A stretch of DNA of 64,000 nucleotides, taken from the NCBI GenBank assembly GCA_004352715.1, contig SCFE01000092.1, positions 1,237,313 to 1,301,312 of the forward strand, in the 5' to 3' direction. This document shows positions 1-11,129 of the stretch, piece by piece. Origin of the DNA: Hofstenia miamia (taxonomy: Eukaryota; Xenacoelomorpha; Acoela). Made by a program: the position numbers and the translations under genes. Numbering within the stretch: the first letter of the stretch is position 1; each line of letters starts with the position of its first letter. Below the pieces are notes generated by a model. It was not told the origin of the DNA. It ran no database searches and was given only the letters and a program-made list of their open reading frames with translations.

Positions 1-680
1 TTTAATTTCTATATTTAATATTTTCCATGTGTATTAAATTAGTTTTGTTTTTTAACATGTAAACTAGACAAAAGTGTTTTTTACTAGTGTCTAAAAATTT
101 TAAACTTTTTTATTAGAATGGATTGTTTAATATTTTCCACTTGTATTAGCAAAATAGTTTTAAATTAGTTTTGTTTTTTAGCATGTATACTAGTCATTCA
201 TTTTTACTATTACCTATAAAATTCCATGTGCTTTTATTATGAAAATTAATTATTGGTTGAAAAAGGTGTGATATGATAAATCATGTTACAATGAATTTTG
301 ACAAATGCGATTTTGAAAGTTTTCCCAAAAAACGAGATAGCCTTTTTGAAAATATGGAAAATTGATAGCATTGACGAAAATGAAATGTGTGTGCACAGGG
401 TCTGAAAGCAACAAGATGCAAAGTAATATATACAAAACATGAAGTGTAACCCGTGATATTAACAAAATTAGTCATTACAAACAATAAACCAAAAAAATGT
501 AATTATATCAAAACAATGTAAATTTGGGCGTGAATCATTTAACCAGGTCCAAATGGGCTAATTAAAAATGCATTAGCAAGCTGTATCTACCTGTCAAAAA
601 ATCAATTAGGGAGATTTTCAAAGCACTTAACATTAAGTATCAATTAGATGACTCAATGCTTCAACCACCCCTTCAATATT
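1..680. other. AT-rich stretch without a gene
   Basis: Very AT-rich sequence with homopolymer runs. Only short open frames are present, none with a recognisable motif. I see no RNA gene, terminal repeat or transposon end here. Confidence 0.6.
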
Positions 681-687
681 CACCGTC

Positions 688-775
688 TGTCACGTGACAT
701 GTGACGTCATAAGCTGTCAACCAATCAGAGGCGTTTTTTGTGGCATTCTTCTTGCTGCTATAACTACTGGGCGTG
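688..775 (+). promoter_or_regulatory. Promoter-like cluster (E-box, CRE, CCAAT, weak TATA) upstream of copy A
   Basis: A CACGTG E-box (691-696), a palindromic TGACGTCA cyclic-AMP response element (702-709), a CCAAT box (721-725) and a weak TATAA (759-763) lie in promoter-like order about 100-180 bases upstream of the first long frame of copy A at 869. Local GC content is well above the preceding 680 bases. The LTRs after copies A and C also hold TGACGTCA, so this could be the surviving end of an upstream LTR; I could not align it with the downstream LTR. Assignment as a promoter is inference from motif order alone. Confidence 0.4.
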
Positions 776-868
776 CCACTAATTCTGTTAGAGAATATTT
801 CCAAGAAAATCTGGTGAGCTTACAATTACAAGACACTTACGTGCTCTGTAGATATCATCCCCTTTGTC

Positions 869-3730
869 ATGGATGGTGAGAAGAGACCGCCCATTAATGC
901 TATAATTTTTTACAATACCCACATGCTCACTGGCCTAGAAAGACAGTATATGAGAAGTACAGTATACATATATTTTGATAATGATCTTACCCTCCTGGTC
1001 CTCAGCAGGTTCATTAGTAATTGGAGAGGGATAGAAAGATTCAAATGCGTTAACATTGATTTCCCAAACTTGTTGCTTATTTACTTCCTGAGGCCCAAGG
1101 AAATTGAAAAGTCAAATGCCATTGAGAGCATCAAGATTGCCTATCAGCTAGCCAAAACAGAAAGAATTAGATTGGTGATGGTGCTTCATGCCGAGCTTGA
1201 GAATGAGATTCCAGATCCTATTGAGAGTCTCCATTTCCATATGGAAAACTTCTTCATTATCTAACCTGAGTCTTACCAACCTGTGTCAACCCATCAGACT
1301 AGCCTACCATCAGTAACTAAGCTGATCTACACTGACTTGCTGCTATGCAAGTGGATCCCAACACACTGACTAGCTGTTGATCAACACTTAATCTTGGACA
1401 CTGCCCTCCAGGTGCAGACACTAGAAGCAGTTGACCCACGTAGCTGTCTGTTGATGCGAATCACGGATTTATGAGCCAGTTTTGCTTTTGCGCAAAGTGC
1501 CCACATGCTACAGGAGATCAACAAAATGTGGAAGGATCTGAAAGCTGACAAGAGTCAAGAAGCAGACTGACTGGTTCTAGAAATAAAGAGCCCCTCGGCT
1601 GAGTATCACCTCTCAGTGGAGCAAGTCTTGGGAGAAATATGTTGCTCATACATGACTCAAGACAGAAAGAATTATAAAGAACAGCTGTTTACAGAGTGCA
1701 ATGCGCCAGAGTTCTTAGCCAGAGGAGCCAACCATCACGCTGCCAATAGACGCCAATACATGGATCACTCTAGCCGGAAAGTCAACACATGAGATTGCTG
1801 TTTGCCCACTGCCTTGGAGAGCAAAGAACTGGCTACTTCACTGCTGTCCACTACAACCATCACCAGGAAAATCAAAGCAGCCCATGGAGCAATTCAAAAA
1901 GTTTTAAGTCTGGCTGGTGGGGGCGAGTAGTGTAAGCAGAAGGATGTTGATTATGATAATCAGTCAGTGCCTAGGAATCTGTCTGTCTGATATCAACATC
2001 TTTTCAGAAACCCTGAAGAAATTCATGTGGGGCACAACAGCCAACACCAAGTTTGTAATTCTCAGTTTGCACCATGGTCTGCTATGCACCCAGAGGATGA
2101 TAGAGTGTCTCCCAGCATTCACGACCCATTTCCTAGAGTTACTGGAGGCTAATGGCGTAACAGGCAAGTCTGAAGCCCTTTTTGGTCCTGATAGACTCAA
2201 TTATCCTGAGTGCAGTTATAATTGTTTTATTGAGACTGCCAGAAAAGTAAAGAGGAGTGACAGTATCATTCCAATCACAATCTTGGAACAGGTAATGAAG
2301 ACACTGGAACAGTTCTTCTGCAAGGAAGAGCTCCTTGGCACCTCTGTCATAGTCTAGTCACATCACATGCGCAAGCAAATTGAGCACATAAATCTTGAAA
2401 AGTTTGGAGGCCCCCTGTCTCCCCCAAAACCAACGCCACAGTGGTCTATTACTGAGGAGGAGCACATCCTCACTATTGAGCACTGCCCAGAAGAGATCAT
2501 AAGAGATCTGTCCATTCAAGAATGCCTGCTTGCAGACTCCAGGGACAACGACACCCTAAGTATGATGAAGTGGTGTCTAACGGAAATATTCTCGATGGAA
2601 GAGCTCATGCTTCTACTATCACCAGGGTGATGTGTAGCTCTGGATGTGGAATGCACCACAGCTCGCTTAAGGATTACCACTGCTCAGATCAACAAACTAC
2701 GTTCTCATGGTCTGAGAGGAAAGTTTTGGGACACCCTTATGGAGGCACGCATAAACTACCCTGTCACCATTGGTACAGCTTGCTCTCAAGGAGAACTCGA
2801 CTTCAGAAATTTTTAAAAGAATGTCGAGAAAAACAATCTATTGTGCATACCACCACCATGCATTGAGACCCCTCTTATTTTGCCTAAGTGGAAAATAAAG
2901 AAAGTAAAAAAGAAGGTTGCAGTCCACCTCCCTGACAAATTAAATTTCGTCCACTCAGTGAAGGACATTAAATGCCTCAGCCAAACTGATGAGTACAAGG
3001 AAGTTCGTGACAAGCTCATCAATGGTGACAACTGAGAACAGGTATTCTTGGATGGAAAGTTGACTATCCGTGATATTTTCATTAAGGGACTCTGCATACA
3101 CAAACAGCTGGAAAAGATACATAGCAAGATTGTGGAATTGAACCCTCAAGTCTTAGTACTCTTTCAGGCTGTAAGAGACCTACTATGGACAAACAATGTT
3201 GATACCATTACTCGTTATTACGACATTATGAAACATATTGAGATTATAACTATGTTACCAGCCAATGTGAACAATCCTGAGGAAATGACTCTCCAACAGG
3301 TCCAGGAATACTGCTCTCTGTTTGTCAATCACACTACCCAGATGGGGTCATTACGAGAAGTCTTCGAGCACTTCTACCCTGAAACTGCAATCAGTGCTAA
3401 GGACACTCATATGTTGGACACTGACATGTTGTTGACACTGTTAGTCGCACTAAAAGGGCCCTGCCTTTACCAACATTTTCATGATACTTTCACTTGAAGG
3501 CTAAACAATTTATGTCGAAGCTGCCCCATGAGCACTAGGCTCTCCACATTACAGTTCTTTTGACTCTGAGACAAAGTCATTACTCAGAGAGAGGTCTTAA
3601 TACAACTAACACGGACTCCACAGTATGCTGAGCTCCAGAGCTGGGACGAACCTCTCACCACTGAATTAATCAAGGAAACCCAAGCTGTTGTCTCTGGGCT
3701 GCCACTGCAACTACTGCCACAGAATTAAAC
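869..3730 (+). pseudogene. Copy A of an unidentified LTR-element third ORF (degenerate)
   Basis: Coding-like DNA of about 950 codons broken by stops and frameshifts. The longest open pieces are 869-1264, 1917-2357, 2367-2630 and 3048-3497. I do not recognise the protein and no catalytic motif is evident. It is a real family because copies B (6.4-8.2 kb) and C (61.3-63.2 kb) keep the same order of conserved blocks: a Met-Lys-Thr...Glu-Glu-Leu-Leu segment near 2290-2340, a Pro-rich block near 2840-2890 (CIPPPCIETPLILPKW), a YY-x4/5-IEIITM block near 3215-3255, and SLREVFEHFYPE near 3345-3380. The reading frame can be followed to a stop at about 3730, directly before a purine tract and LTR. I see no signal peptide, transmembrane helix or Cys cluster, so a fusion-type envelope is not supported. 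Its location makes it the last ORF of a retroelement. Confidence 0.6.
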
Positions 3731-3731
3731 T

Positions 3732-3745
3732 GAGCAAGGGGGGCG
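3732..3745 (+). promoter_or_regulatory. Polypurine tract, plus-strand primer of copy A element
   Basis: A run rich in A and G (GAGCAAGGGGGGCG) directly abuts the TGTAGAGTC start of the LTR. In LTR retroelements the RNase H-resistant primer for plus-strand DNA sits exactly here. Copies B and C have equivalent G-rich tracts in the same place. Confidence 0.6.
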
Positions 3746-4557
3746 TGTAGAGTCACTCGAGGACGTTTGAATATTTTCCTAGAATTTGTTAATTTCTAAT
3801 TCCTTAATTTGTTTAATTTCGTATTCTCTACGTCACTTTTGACGTCACCTCACTATTTCGAGGTTTAGTTTTCATTGTAGTTACTTTGTCCCCTCAATGT
3901 AATATTACATGTATTCTGTTGCTCATTTGAATTTGCGAGGGAAAGATCGCATGATTTAGAATTTGTAAACAATTTATGCTTTGTTTAAATAGGGAACTAT
4001 TGTAGCAATTGTTTTTTTGCTTGGGTGCTGCCCTTGGAAAGACTATTTCAGAATCAAGTCTTGTTTTAACTGAACATGTTCTTTTCATCGATGTTTACTT
4101 TTTGCATGAGCCCTGCTAACCTGGCACCAGTGTGATGTGTAATGCTGGATGGTTAGTAGCCTGAATTGTGGTTCATTACAAATAGGTGTAGGAAAATATT
4201 AAACCTTTCATTCTTGTCATACATGCACTTATAATAATTGACACAGAGATTAAATCATGCCATTGGCATGAGATAGAGAACAAAATGTTGAGACAAGTTA
4301 AGCACCACACCTTCTTATCACAAGCTGCCTTCCTTTCAGGTAGCACTTCGGCTGGACGCCATATGAATTGGTCATCCTGGTTACAAAGTTACAGTGGATG
4401 AATTACTGATGCCTTTTGTTCTTACGATCTCTTGTTATTTAATTGTTCTGTTGGAATCGTGGCTGCTCTATGTAGGTCTAAAGTGTAACCTTCTTGCAGC
4501 GTCAACTAAGTTTCTTTTGTTAAAGCTGGTATAGTCCCCAGCCACCAATTCTACAAT
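3746..4557 (+). repeat. LTR following copy A
   Basis: Begins TGTAGAGTC directly after the purine tract and appears to end at ...TTCTACAATA, directly before TGGCGACCACG, which has the TGG start expected of a tRNA primer binding site. It contains a TGACGTCA element (3840-3847) and a TAAATAG box near 3986. Length is about 0.81 kb. A purine tract on one side and a PBS-like sequence on the other fits either a solo LTR that kept both junctions through recombination or an LTR shared by two tandem elements; no gag follows. The right end is less certain than the left. Confidence 0.5.
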
Positions 4558-4668
4558 ATGGCGACCACGTTAAAAGTAAAATTTCCAATCTTCCTGGGAA
4601 AAACTTATTTTAATGCTGCACAGCTAATTAAATTGTTGAACAGGCAACTACAATCCGCATATTAACAA
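4558..4668 (+). other. Primer-binding-site-like sequence and short frame after LTR A
   Basis: TGGCGACCACG at the LTR edge resembles the TGG-initial primer binding sites of Ty3/gypsy elements. An ATG overlapping it opens a frame of only 36 codons (start 4557), which shows no homology I can name. No gag or pol follows, so the element continuing to the right, if any, has been lost. Confidence 0.3.
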
Positions 4669-4999
4669 ATGTATGAAGAACGATAAAAACTTTCTTTTCA
4701 TGACAACTTCAAAATATTACAAATAGCCTACATAATACGGCTAAAAGAATTATGGCCTAAAAATTTACTAATTCCTAGTCAGATATGAAAATGTATAGGC
4801 ATACAAGAAGCTACAAAAGAAAATACCCTCAAGTAGAAATGCAAGACATAAAAAATGCGACAGAAAACCAATCCAACAAATTCAAAGCTTAATACCAGTG
4901 CGATGTGAAAATCCAAACAGATCTTGCAAAAAAATTTGCATATTAGTTTTACAAATATATTTTTAAAAAACGTAATCAATTTTATTTTTTGACGAACAA

Positions 5000-5525
5000 A
5001 TTTTTACAGCTTTTGCTTGCATTGTAATTGTTTATGTTTCATTATAAATAAAATGCTTTTCTTGCAAATTTGTACAACATTGTTTAAATTGTAATCGTTT
5101 CTATGTTTCATCATAAATAAAAACATTTTCTGTATCAAAATTCTGTAGGATTTGTTTAAATTGTAATGGTTTATATATTTCTTCACAAATAAAAACGTTT
5201 TTTAAAATTTCTATCGCATTTATTGAAATTGTAGTCATTAACATATTTCATCAAAAATAAAAACGGTTTTTTAAATTTGTTTAACATTTGCTTAAATTGT
5301 AATCAATTATATGTTTCATCGTAAATTTACAGCTTTTATTCAAATGTTATTCACTTATGTTATTTATTGTGAATAATAACGTTTTTTGCTTTGAATGTTT
5401 ACATCATTTGTTTAAATTGTAATCATTTATAAATTTCATCACAAATAAAAACATTTATTGAAATTTTTACAGCATTTGATTAAATTGTAATCATTTGTAT
5501 ATTTCACCACAAATAAAACACTGAA
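5000..5525. repeat. Minisatellite, about 74-bp unit, roughly seven copies
   Basis: A diverged tandem array. Each unit holds TTTAAATTGTAATCATTTAT, then ATGTTTCATCACAAATAAAAAC and a T-rich tail before the next unit. Units drift by substitutions and small indels. Every unit contains AATAAA, so the array is rich in polyadenylation-like hexamers on the plus strand. No flanking element is recognisable. Confidence 0.75.
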
Positions 5526-5754
5526 GTGTATTTGTTTAAAGTTTTAACTGCCATGTGTTTTCGATTGTGAATGTCATCTCGTTTTCTAAATGGCTTGTTT
5601 ATTAACCATTACTTTAGATACTACCATGCGAATTCATAATGGGAAAATACACATTGAGTATATTTTTCCTGCTTCATTTTCATCCAACAATGAAGGTATG
5701 ACGAATAATCAACATTCACTGAAGTTGGTGAAATTCGTTATTTTAACATATTGA

Positions 5755-5885
5755 AATTATTATCATTATATTATATTATATTATATTATATTTATATTTA
5801 CTTTAAGCAGATGTGTCATTTACAACTATGTATAGCAAATATAATCACACCATATAAACAGCATATATATATATATATATATTCT
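5755..5885. repeat. ATATT and AT simple repeats
   Basis: An imperfect (TATAT)n tract at about 5757-5800 and an (AT)n run near 5862-5882. The rest of 5530-6360 is AT-rich with no gene that I can support. Confidence 0.8.
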
Positions 5886-6367
5886 AGAAATCTTATCACT
5901 TCAGTAAAAAATGAACTTGATTTTTATCATTTAAACCAATTGTAATGCATTAAATTTTTTATTGGTTTACCATGTCTATATTTCAAATCTTGTTCTTAAG
6001 TTTGAAAAATATTTTGCTACTTTGTATTTGAAAAACAGAATGTATACTTTGTATACAACTTTAGAATGAATATATTAGTAAAAATAAATGAATTTCAGCA
6101 AATATATAGACAGTCTAAACAATAATTTGCATGGAATGCATCAATGAATTATTTTTCTGTGAATCATAGTGTTGCATGTTTAAAGCATTGTTGCAATGAA
6201 TATGTCATAACAACTGTTTCATCAAATACATCAGTTTTCCCAAATTCTAGAATTTAATATCACAAAACCTGTCCAGAAATTTGTTTTTCCTTGGGAGTAA
6301 ACACCAATGCACACAATAAATATCAGAGCTGATTAGATTTGATCTACAAATAGACTACTGGGCACAA

Positions 6368-8170
6368 ATGTATAGAATAATGGTAGATCCATGCATTGTG
6401 ATCAACCTATATAAGCAAATCAAAACGATAGAATTGATGGCGGATAAGGACAGTGTGGAAAAAGCCAACACACTATTCATAAAATGCAGCCTAACACAGA
6501 GGCAAGAACACCTACAACAGATCCAGAAAATATGGAAAAACATGAAACTACAACAGAAAACAGAGGAGAGTTGGCTGGAAATAAAGATCAAGGCGCCATC
6601 AAGAAAATTCCACAAACAAGAAAGATTATAAAATGAAAACTGGTGAGCACCAAGAAAATAAGAAAAGCAGCAGTACTAAAAATGTGCAGAAAATACTCAA
6701 AAAGGAAATGGAGTGATATGAGCGAGTTAGTCCATGATAATAAGGAGTGTGGAAATGATGAAAAAAGGCAGAATAACCAAACCAGTGGAAGTCTGCAAAA
6801 TGGTAATGAAAACACAAAGGGAGATGATGGAAGAAGAGGAGCTACTAACATCCTCACAGCTATTATTATCCCTGAAAACACAGCAGACAATAAACAGAAT
6901 AAATATCAAGAAGTGGGGAGAAGTGAGCCCAGTGAGAACAATTGAATGGATAGACACTGACGATGAAAGATTCTTAGTCAAAATAAAAGTCACTTGAGAA
7001 GCCTTAGAAATCAAGGAAAGGAATTTCCAAAATATCAAAGAACAGCAAACTGTGGCTACAATGAAACTAATGTTTACAGAAGCATTCACGAGAACGTAAC
7101 TGGAAGAACTGCTCAAGCTATACAACCAATTGGCAGTAGTCATTGAATGCATAACATCAAGAATAGACATCAAGGAAGAGATATGATTAAAACTGAGTAG
7201 AAAAGGACTCATGCAAGCATTCTGGAATACAATCTCAGAAAGAAAAATGAATTACCCCGCCATGATATGCTTAGCAATGGTGCTGACTACAGAAGGCACA
7301 TATGCATATATAGAAAGACAAATTGAGACAGAAATCTTAATCTGCACACTGCTGGAAACGATATTGATACCAATGATCCTCCCACAATGGAGACTGCCAA
7401 AAGAAGTCAGAGTCGCCAAAGCTTTCCTACATGAATACAAATCATATTGTAAACATGGAAGGAAAGGCCAAAGCAATGATAGAACACAACAATTATAAGA
7501 AATCAAAAGAGATAATTTTGAAGAATGATAATTGAGAAAGAGTGTACATCAAATGAATGATAACACCATACCAGCTGTACACACAGGGAATACCCATTAA
7601 CATACAATTACAGGATATAAGAAAAGAGATAGAAGACCACACTCTAAAAGCAATAATATTATTCTCCAGGGTTAACAACATTGTTTGGACAGATATTTGG
7701 GAATGGAAATACCATTACTACCACATCACACAAAAAATAGAAATTGTGACAATGATGAGAATAAACAAAAACTATCCTAAAGATATAAGCGAACAGGAGG
7801 TAATGGATAACATCAGTTTCTTTTACAAGGACATGGTGAATACACAAAGTCTAAGAAAGGTGTTCATGTTCTTTTACCCAGATAATCAAAGGTATACAAC
7901 TGTACCAAAAATATTACGACATATTTTCACAAAAGATCAATGAGCTATGAGAATTCATGCCAATCACCAAGAACATCTGAGAGGCAAAATTCTTAAAATA
8001 TGCCAACACTGTTACTACTGAGAGAGAGGAAGTCCTAAAAATGACGAAGCAAGCTGAATTTGAAAATACCAAATGGGAAGACAAGGAGGCAGAATCAATA
8101 GTTTGGAAAGCGGACATGCTAGTACATGGAGAATGAGCTGTGCTAAAAATAACTCAAGCTGAGGAGGGTG
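6368..8170 (+). pseudogene. Copy B of the unidentified third ORF (degenerate), directly 5' of an LTR
   Basis: Collinear with copy A but highly diverged. Block equivalents: LQQIQKIWKNMK at about 6510-6545 (copy A: LQEINKMWKDLK); VMKT...EEELL at about 6800-6845; NYPAMICLAM at about 7250-7280 (A: NYPVTIGTAC); a Pro/Leu block near 7360-7400; YYHITQKIEIVTM near 7715-7755; SLRKVFMFFYPDN near 7845-7885. The C-terminal part (REEVL...KWED) runs into the purine tract at about 8155-8170. Internal stops and frame changes are numerous, the longest open piece being 7557-7943. Base composition is richer in A than copy A. The left end is not defined. The LTR that follows belongs to the same family as the LTR of the minus-strand gag-protease-RT block, which ties this ORF to a gypsy-like element. 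Confidence 0.6.
8153..8170 (+). promoter_or_regulatory. Polypurine tract of copy B element
   Basis: AAGCTGAGGAGGGTG directly precedes the TGTAGCATC LTR start. Its position and composition are those of a retroelement plus-strand primer. Confidence 0.65.
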
Positions 8171-9312
8171 TGTAGCATCATCCAAACTAATCAAGCTACT
8201 AAACGTCAAATCAAGAGGAGAATAAGATTGAAGAAGAATGATGATTAAAAATATTATAAAATTATTAGATCAGTTGGATTAATTTGTATTATACAACCAA
8301 GCAACAATAAGTGTCAACTATAAGAGATTAGTATCTGTTGATAATAATACTTTTGGCAAACAAGGGGGCAAAATCACTTCCACTATTTTTAGCTGCCATA
8401 TTGGCAGGCAAAAGTTCAAATTTGAAATCAACAGGTACTTTTCTGAATTTACTATAAATAGATATGAAACCTTGTAAGCAGTTGATAAAGAATTTTATTT
8501 GGAACTCTTATTTTGTTCTGTTAATATGGTTTGAACATTTATTACAATGTCAAGCTAAATGAGTTGTTTAGTAGTGGTCTGGATCCATCAGCAAGATCGA
8601 TTCTAGGGTCTTAGTGCCAGACCACAAAAGTGCACTTAGGTTAGGCATAGGGGTTTTTTCTCTTGTTTAGTTGACTAGTGATCACTCAGTACATGTATTA
8701 AAATAAATGAATTTGAAATACAGTTGGATGACTGAAACCTAGGTAATATATTTATATTATTTCAAATCCAAAATAGTGACTATAAAGTGACTGATAAAGT
8801 GACCAAACATGTACTAATTAATAAATGTAGGTTAGGAACCTGCTCAATATTAAACTAATTATTAAAGCCAATATATTTTGGTAATGGCTACATGTAACAT
8901 TAATTAAGCAGCTAGTAACAAGTCCAGTTGCATATTCATGAAACACTTTACAAAATAGAGTCTAAGTTGAATTGTGTCTTGTCTTGAGAATACACTGAGA
9001 TAGGATAGGGTACACACCTAAGCTATATCACTGAGCTGAGAGGTGGAACTCAACCAAGTGGATCATCAGTGGACTGGTGAAACTGGATGTGGAGATCAGC
9101 TTCAGGCAGTTGCCCACTATCAATCTTTGGACAGATTGCTGTACAGCTTTGTCACCTAATTAGTGAAGAGTTAAATCTAGTTAAGATATGCTAACAGAAA
9201 TAAATAAAAGCTAAACAGTATCTAGTTTGTAAATCCCTACCCACAGATATACAACCAGTGTTATAAAGTAACAAAGGATGAACAGTAATAATGCCTGGTA
9301 GAGGATGTTACA
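8171..9312 (+). repeat. Left LTR, 1,142 bp, inverted relative to its partner
   Basis: Begins TGTAGCATCATCC and ends GGATGTTACA, giving the canonical TG...CA termini. The reverse complement of 14182-15324 matches along the whole length, including a shared block near 9030-9130 (AGATCAGCTTCAGGCAGTT) and another near 8580-8660. The two copies are clearly diverged by substitutions and small indels, so the insertion is not recent. The outer, CA end of this LTR is joined at 9312/9313 directly to the truncated RT of the minus-strand element. Confidence 0.8.
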
Positions 9313-10203
9313 TGTCCTTCTTATTATTGGGTTTTTGTATTTTTCAGATAATCTCCCTCACATTATCTTTCATACATATCCTGCCTTTCTTTATTGTTCT
9401 TCCCAAGAATACTATTTTTTCTTTTAGGATATTGCACTTGTTCCCATTAATGTGGAGTCCTCTGTTCTCTAGTATTGTTAGAGTTCTTTCTAATTTTTCT
9501 AGATGTTCTTGGATCTTATTGCTCATTACTATTATGTCATCTATATAGGCATTGACTCCTTCTTCAATTCTGTGTGTTTTGTTCTTTAGCACTTTTGTGA
9601 TATATCTTTGGAAGGCTGCTGGTGCATAGTCCAAATGCCATATTTATATCCATTTGTACAGCCTGTATGGTGTTATAAATGCTGTTTTCTTGATATTGTC
9701 TTCTTCCATCTTCACCTGCCAATAGGCTTTGCATAAATCTAGCATTGTGAAATACTTATGCTTACTTGCCTCATAAAGCATGTCCTCTATCCACAGCAGG
9801 GTGTATGAGTCTTTTTTCATTACTTTGTTCAATTTGCAAAAGTCTATAAATAGGCAATATTTGTCCCCTTGTTTCATGAATACAGTAGGTGTTGCATACA
9901 GGCTTTCACTGGGCAGATGATCTTATTGTCAATTAATTCCTCTAGTATGTGGTTGTATTAGTCTTTCATCTGTTCTCATACCCTTCTGACCAGCAGCTTA
10001 ATGGGTTTGTCTGTTGTTGTGACTATTCTGTGTTTTTTGCCCACTGCTTGTCCCACACTTATCTCTCTGTAATTGAATATACATTTGTGTTTTTCCAACA
10101 ATCTCCTCAATTTCATGATTTCCTGCTCCTTCAATTGTGGGTAATCTTTGTTTCTTATTTCAGATGTTCTGTACTCATCTTCTTCATTTGCTTTCATACC
10201 CAT
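9313..10203 (-). pseudogene. pol: Ty3/gypsy-like reverse transcriptase, truncated at an LTR end
   Basis: Read on the minus strand from 10203. Visible RT motifs in order: a pre-RT stretch (LLEKHKCIF...HRIVTTTDKPIKLL); LFIDFCKLNKV and FTMLDLCKAYWQV (motif A region, 9690-9850); AFITPYRLYKW; then, after an in-frame stop, YAPAAFQRYI; the catalytic AYIDDIIV box (about 9535-9560); and VFLGRTIKKG. The frame reaches NNKKD at 9313, where typical gypsy proteins continue toward FLGL...YYR, and is cut there by the end of the left LTR. RNase H and integrase are absent. Stops and one frame change between 9976 and 9877 make it non-functional. Confidence 0.85.
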
Positions 10204-10428
10204 GACCTTGAGTCAGCCTTTGAGAATACTCACGTCTTTGATGGTGATCATCCACTCACCCTTGAGTTGGCCATGTTGAATACTTTCTGTTTTCATTTGC
10301 ACGTCCTTAAGTCAACCATGCAAATTACTTGCTCCATCATTGTCCTCTATCACCTTCCAAATAAGTCTGATGTTGGATTTGATGTATTTTCTGTATATCC
10401 TTACTTGAGATTTCTTTAGATTAACATT

Positions 10429-11073
10429 TCAATTAATCACATTGAGGATTGGTATTCTTCCTTTTCCATTCTTAACAGTGCACACACTGGACAGCATTGA
10501 TTCTCTCTTAGTGTTAATTCCTTTATTATCATATAGCATCATGTCAGCTGTTATTGCATCTTCTCTCTCTATCATGTGCATCTTCCATTGATGCAGCTGT
10601 AGGTGAATATCTTCCTGCAATTCAAATGTAATCATTTTGTCTCTTCCTTGTTCCTCTTTGATTTCAATTTCTTCCTCTCTAACTTTTATAGTCCTATTTG
10701 TGTAGTTGATGATGTATCCATTTTTTGTCAGAAAGTCATCACCCAATATGACCTTGTACAGTAACAGATTGTTGTGAGTGTCTACCACTACTAGCAATTG
10801 CTCAAATGTTGTGTTTGCAATTCTCATCTACACTGTGTTTATTATCCCTTTTGTGTGAATATATTTGACATTGATTAATCATTTATTGCAACAGTTCAGA
10901 TCTTTGCATTTAAAACCCAGCTTCATTGCACACTTTTCTGTGGTTATCAATGTTTCTGCTCTAGTATCAAATGTTGCCTTCATCATTACTCCATTAATTG
11001 CTATCATTATTGTATTTATCATGTTGAGATTTGTCAGGATCATTATTGATGCACAGTTTTTACAACTCCTCAT
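10429..11073 (-). pseudogene. pro: Retroelement aspartic protease (degenerate)
   Basis: The minus-strand frame 11073-10879 contains INGVMMKATFDTRAETLITT, matching the retropepsin active-site strand in which the motif is normally DTGA. Here the Gly is Arg, which should abolish activity. The second frame (10827-10429) supplies the C-terminal part ILGDDFLTKNGYIINY, equivalent to the family's ILGxDFL...DY. A frame break separates the halves. It lies between the zinc-knuckle gag part and the RT, as in gypsy-type pol. Confidence 0.7.
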
Positions 11074-11129
11074 TGGTTAGTGGTGCTTCCTCCATTTTAT
11101 TTTCCAATTCTAACACATCTTCATTGTTG

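Noticed and set aside
869-1264. 131-codon frame considered as an independent host gene
   Set aside because: It continues into coding-like DNA collinear with copies B and C and ends at an LTR, so an element ORF is more likely.
5000-5525. Regularly spaced repeats that could suggest a CRISPR array
   Set aside because: Units are diverged head-to-tail minisatellite copies without unique spacers, in a eukaryotic setting.
9949-10419. Plus-strand 156-codon frame
   Set aside because: It is the antisense shadow of the gypsy-like RT region.
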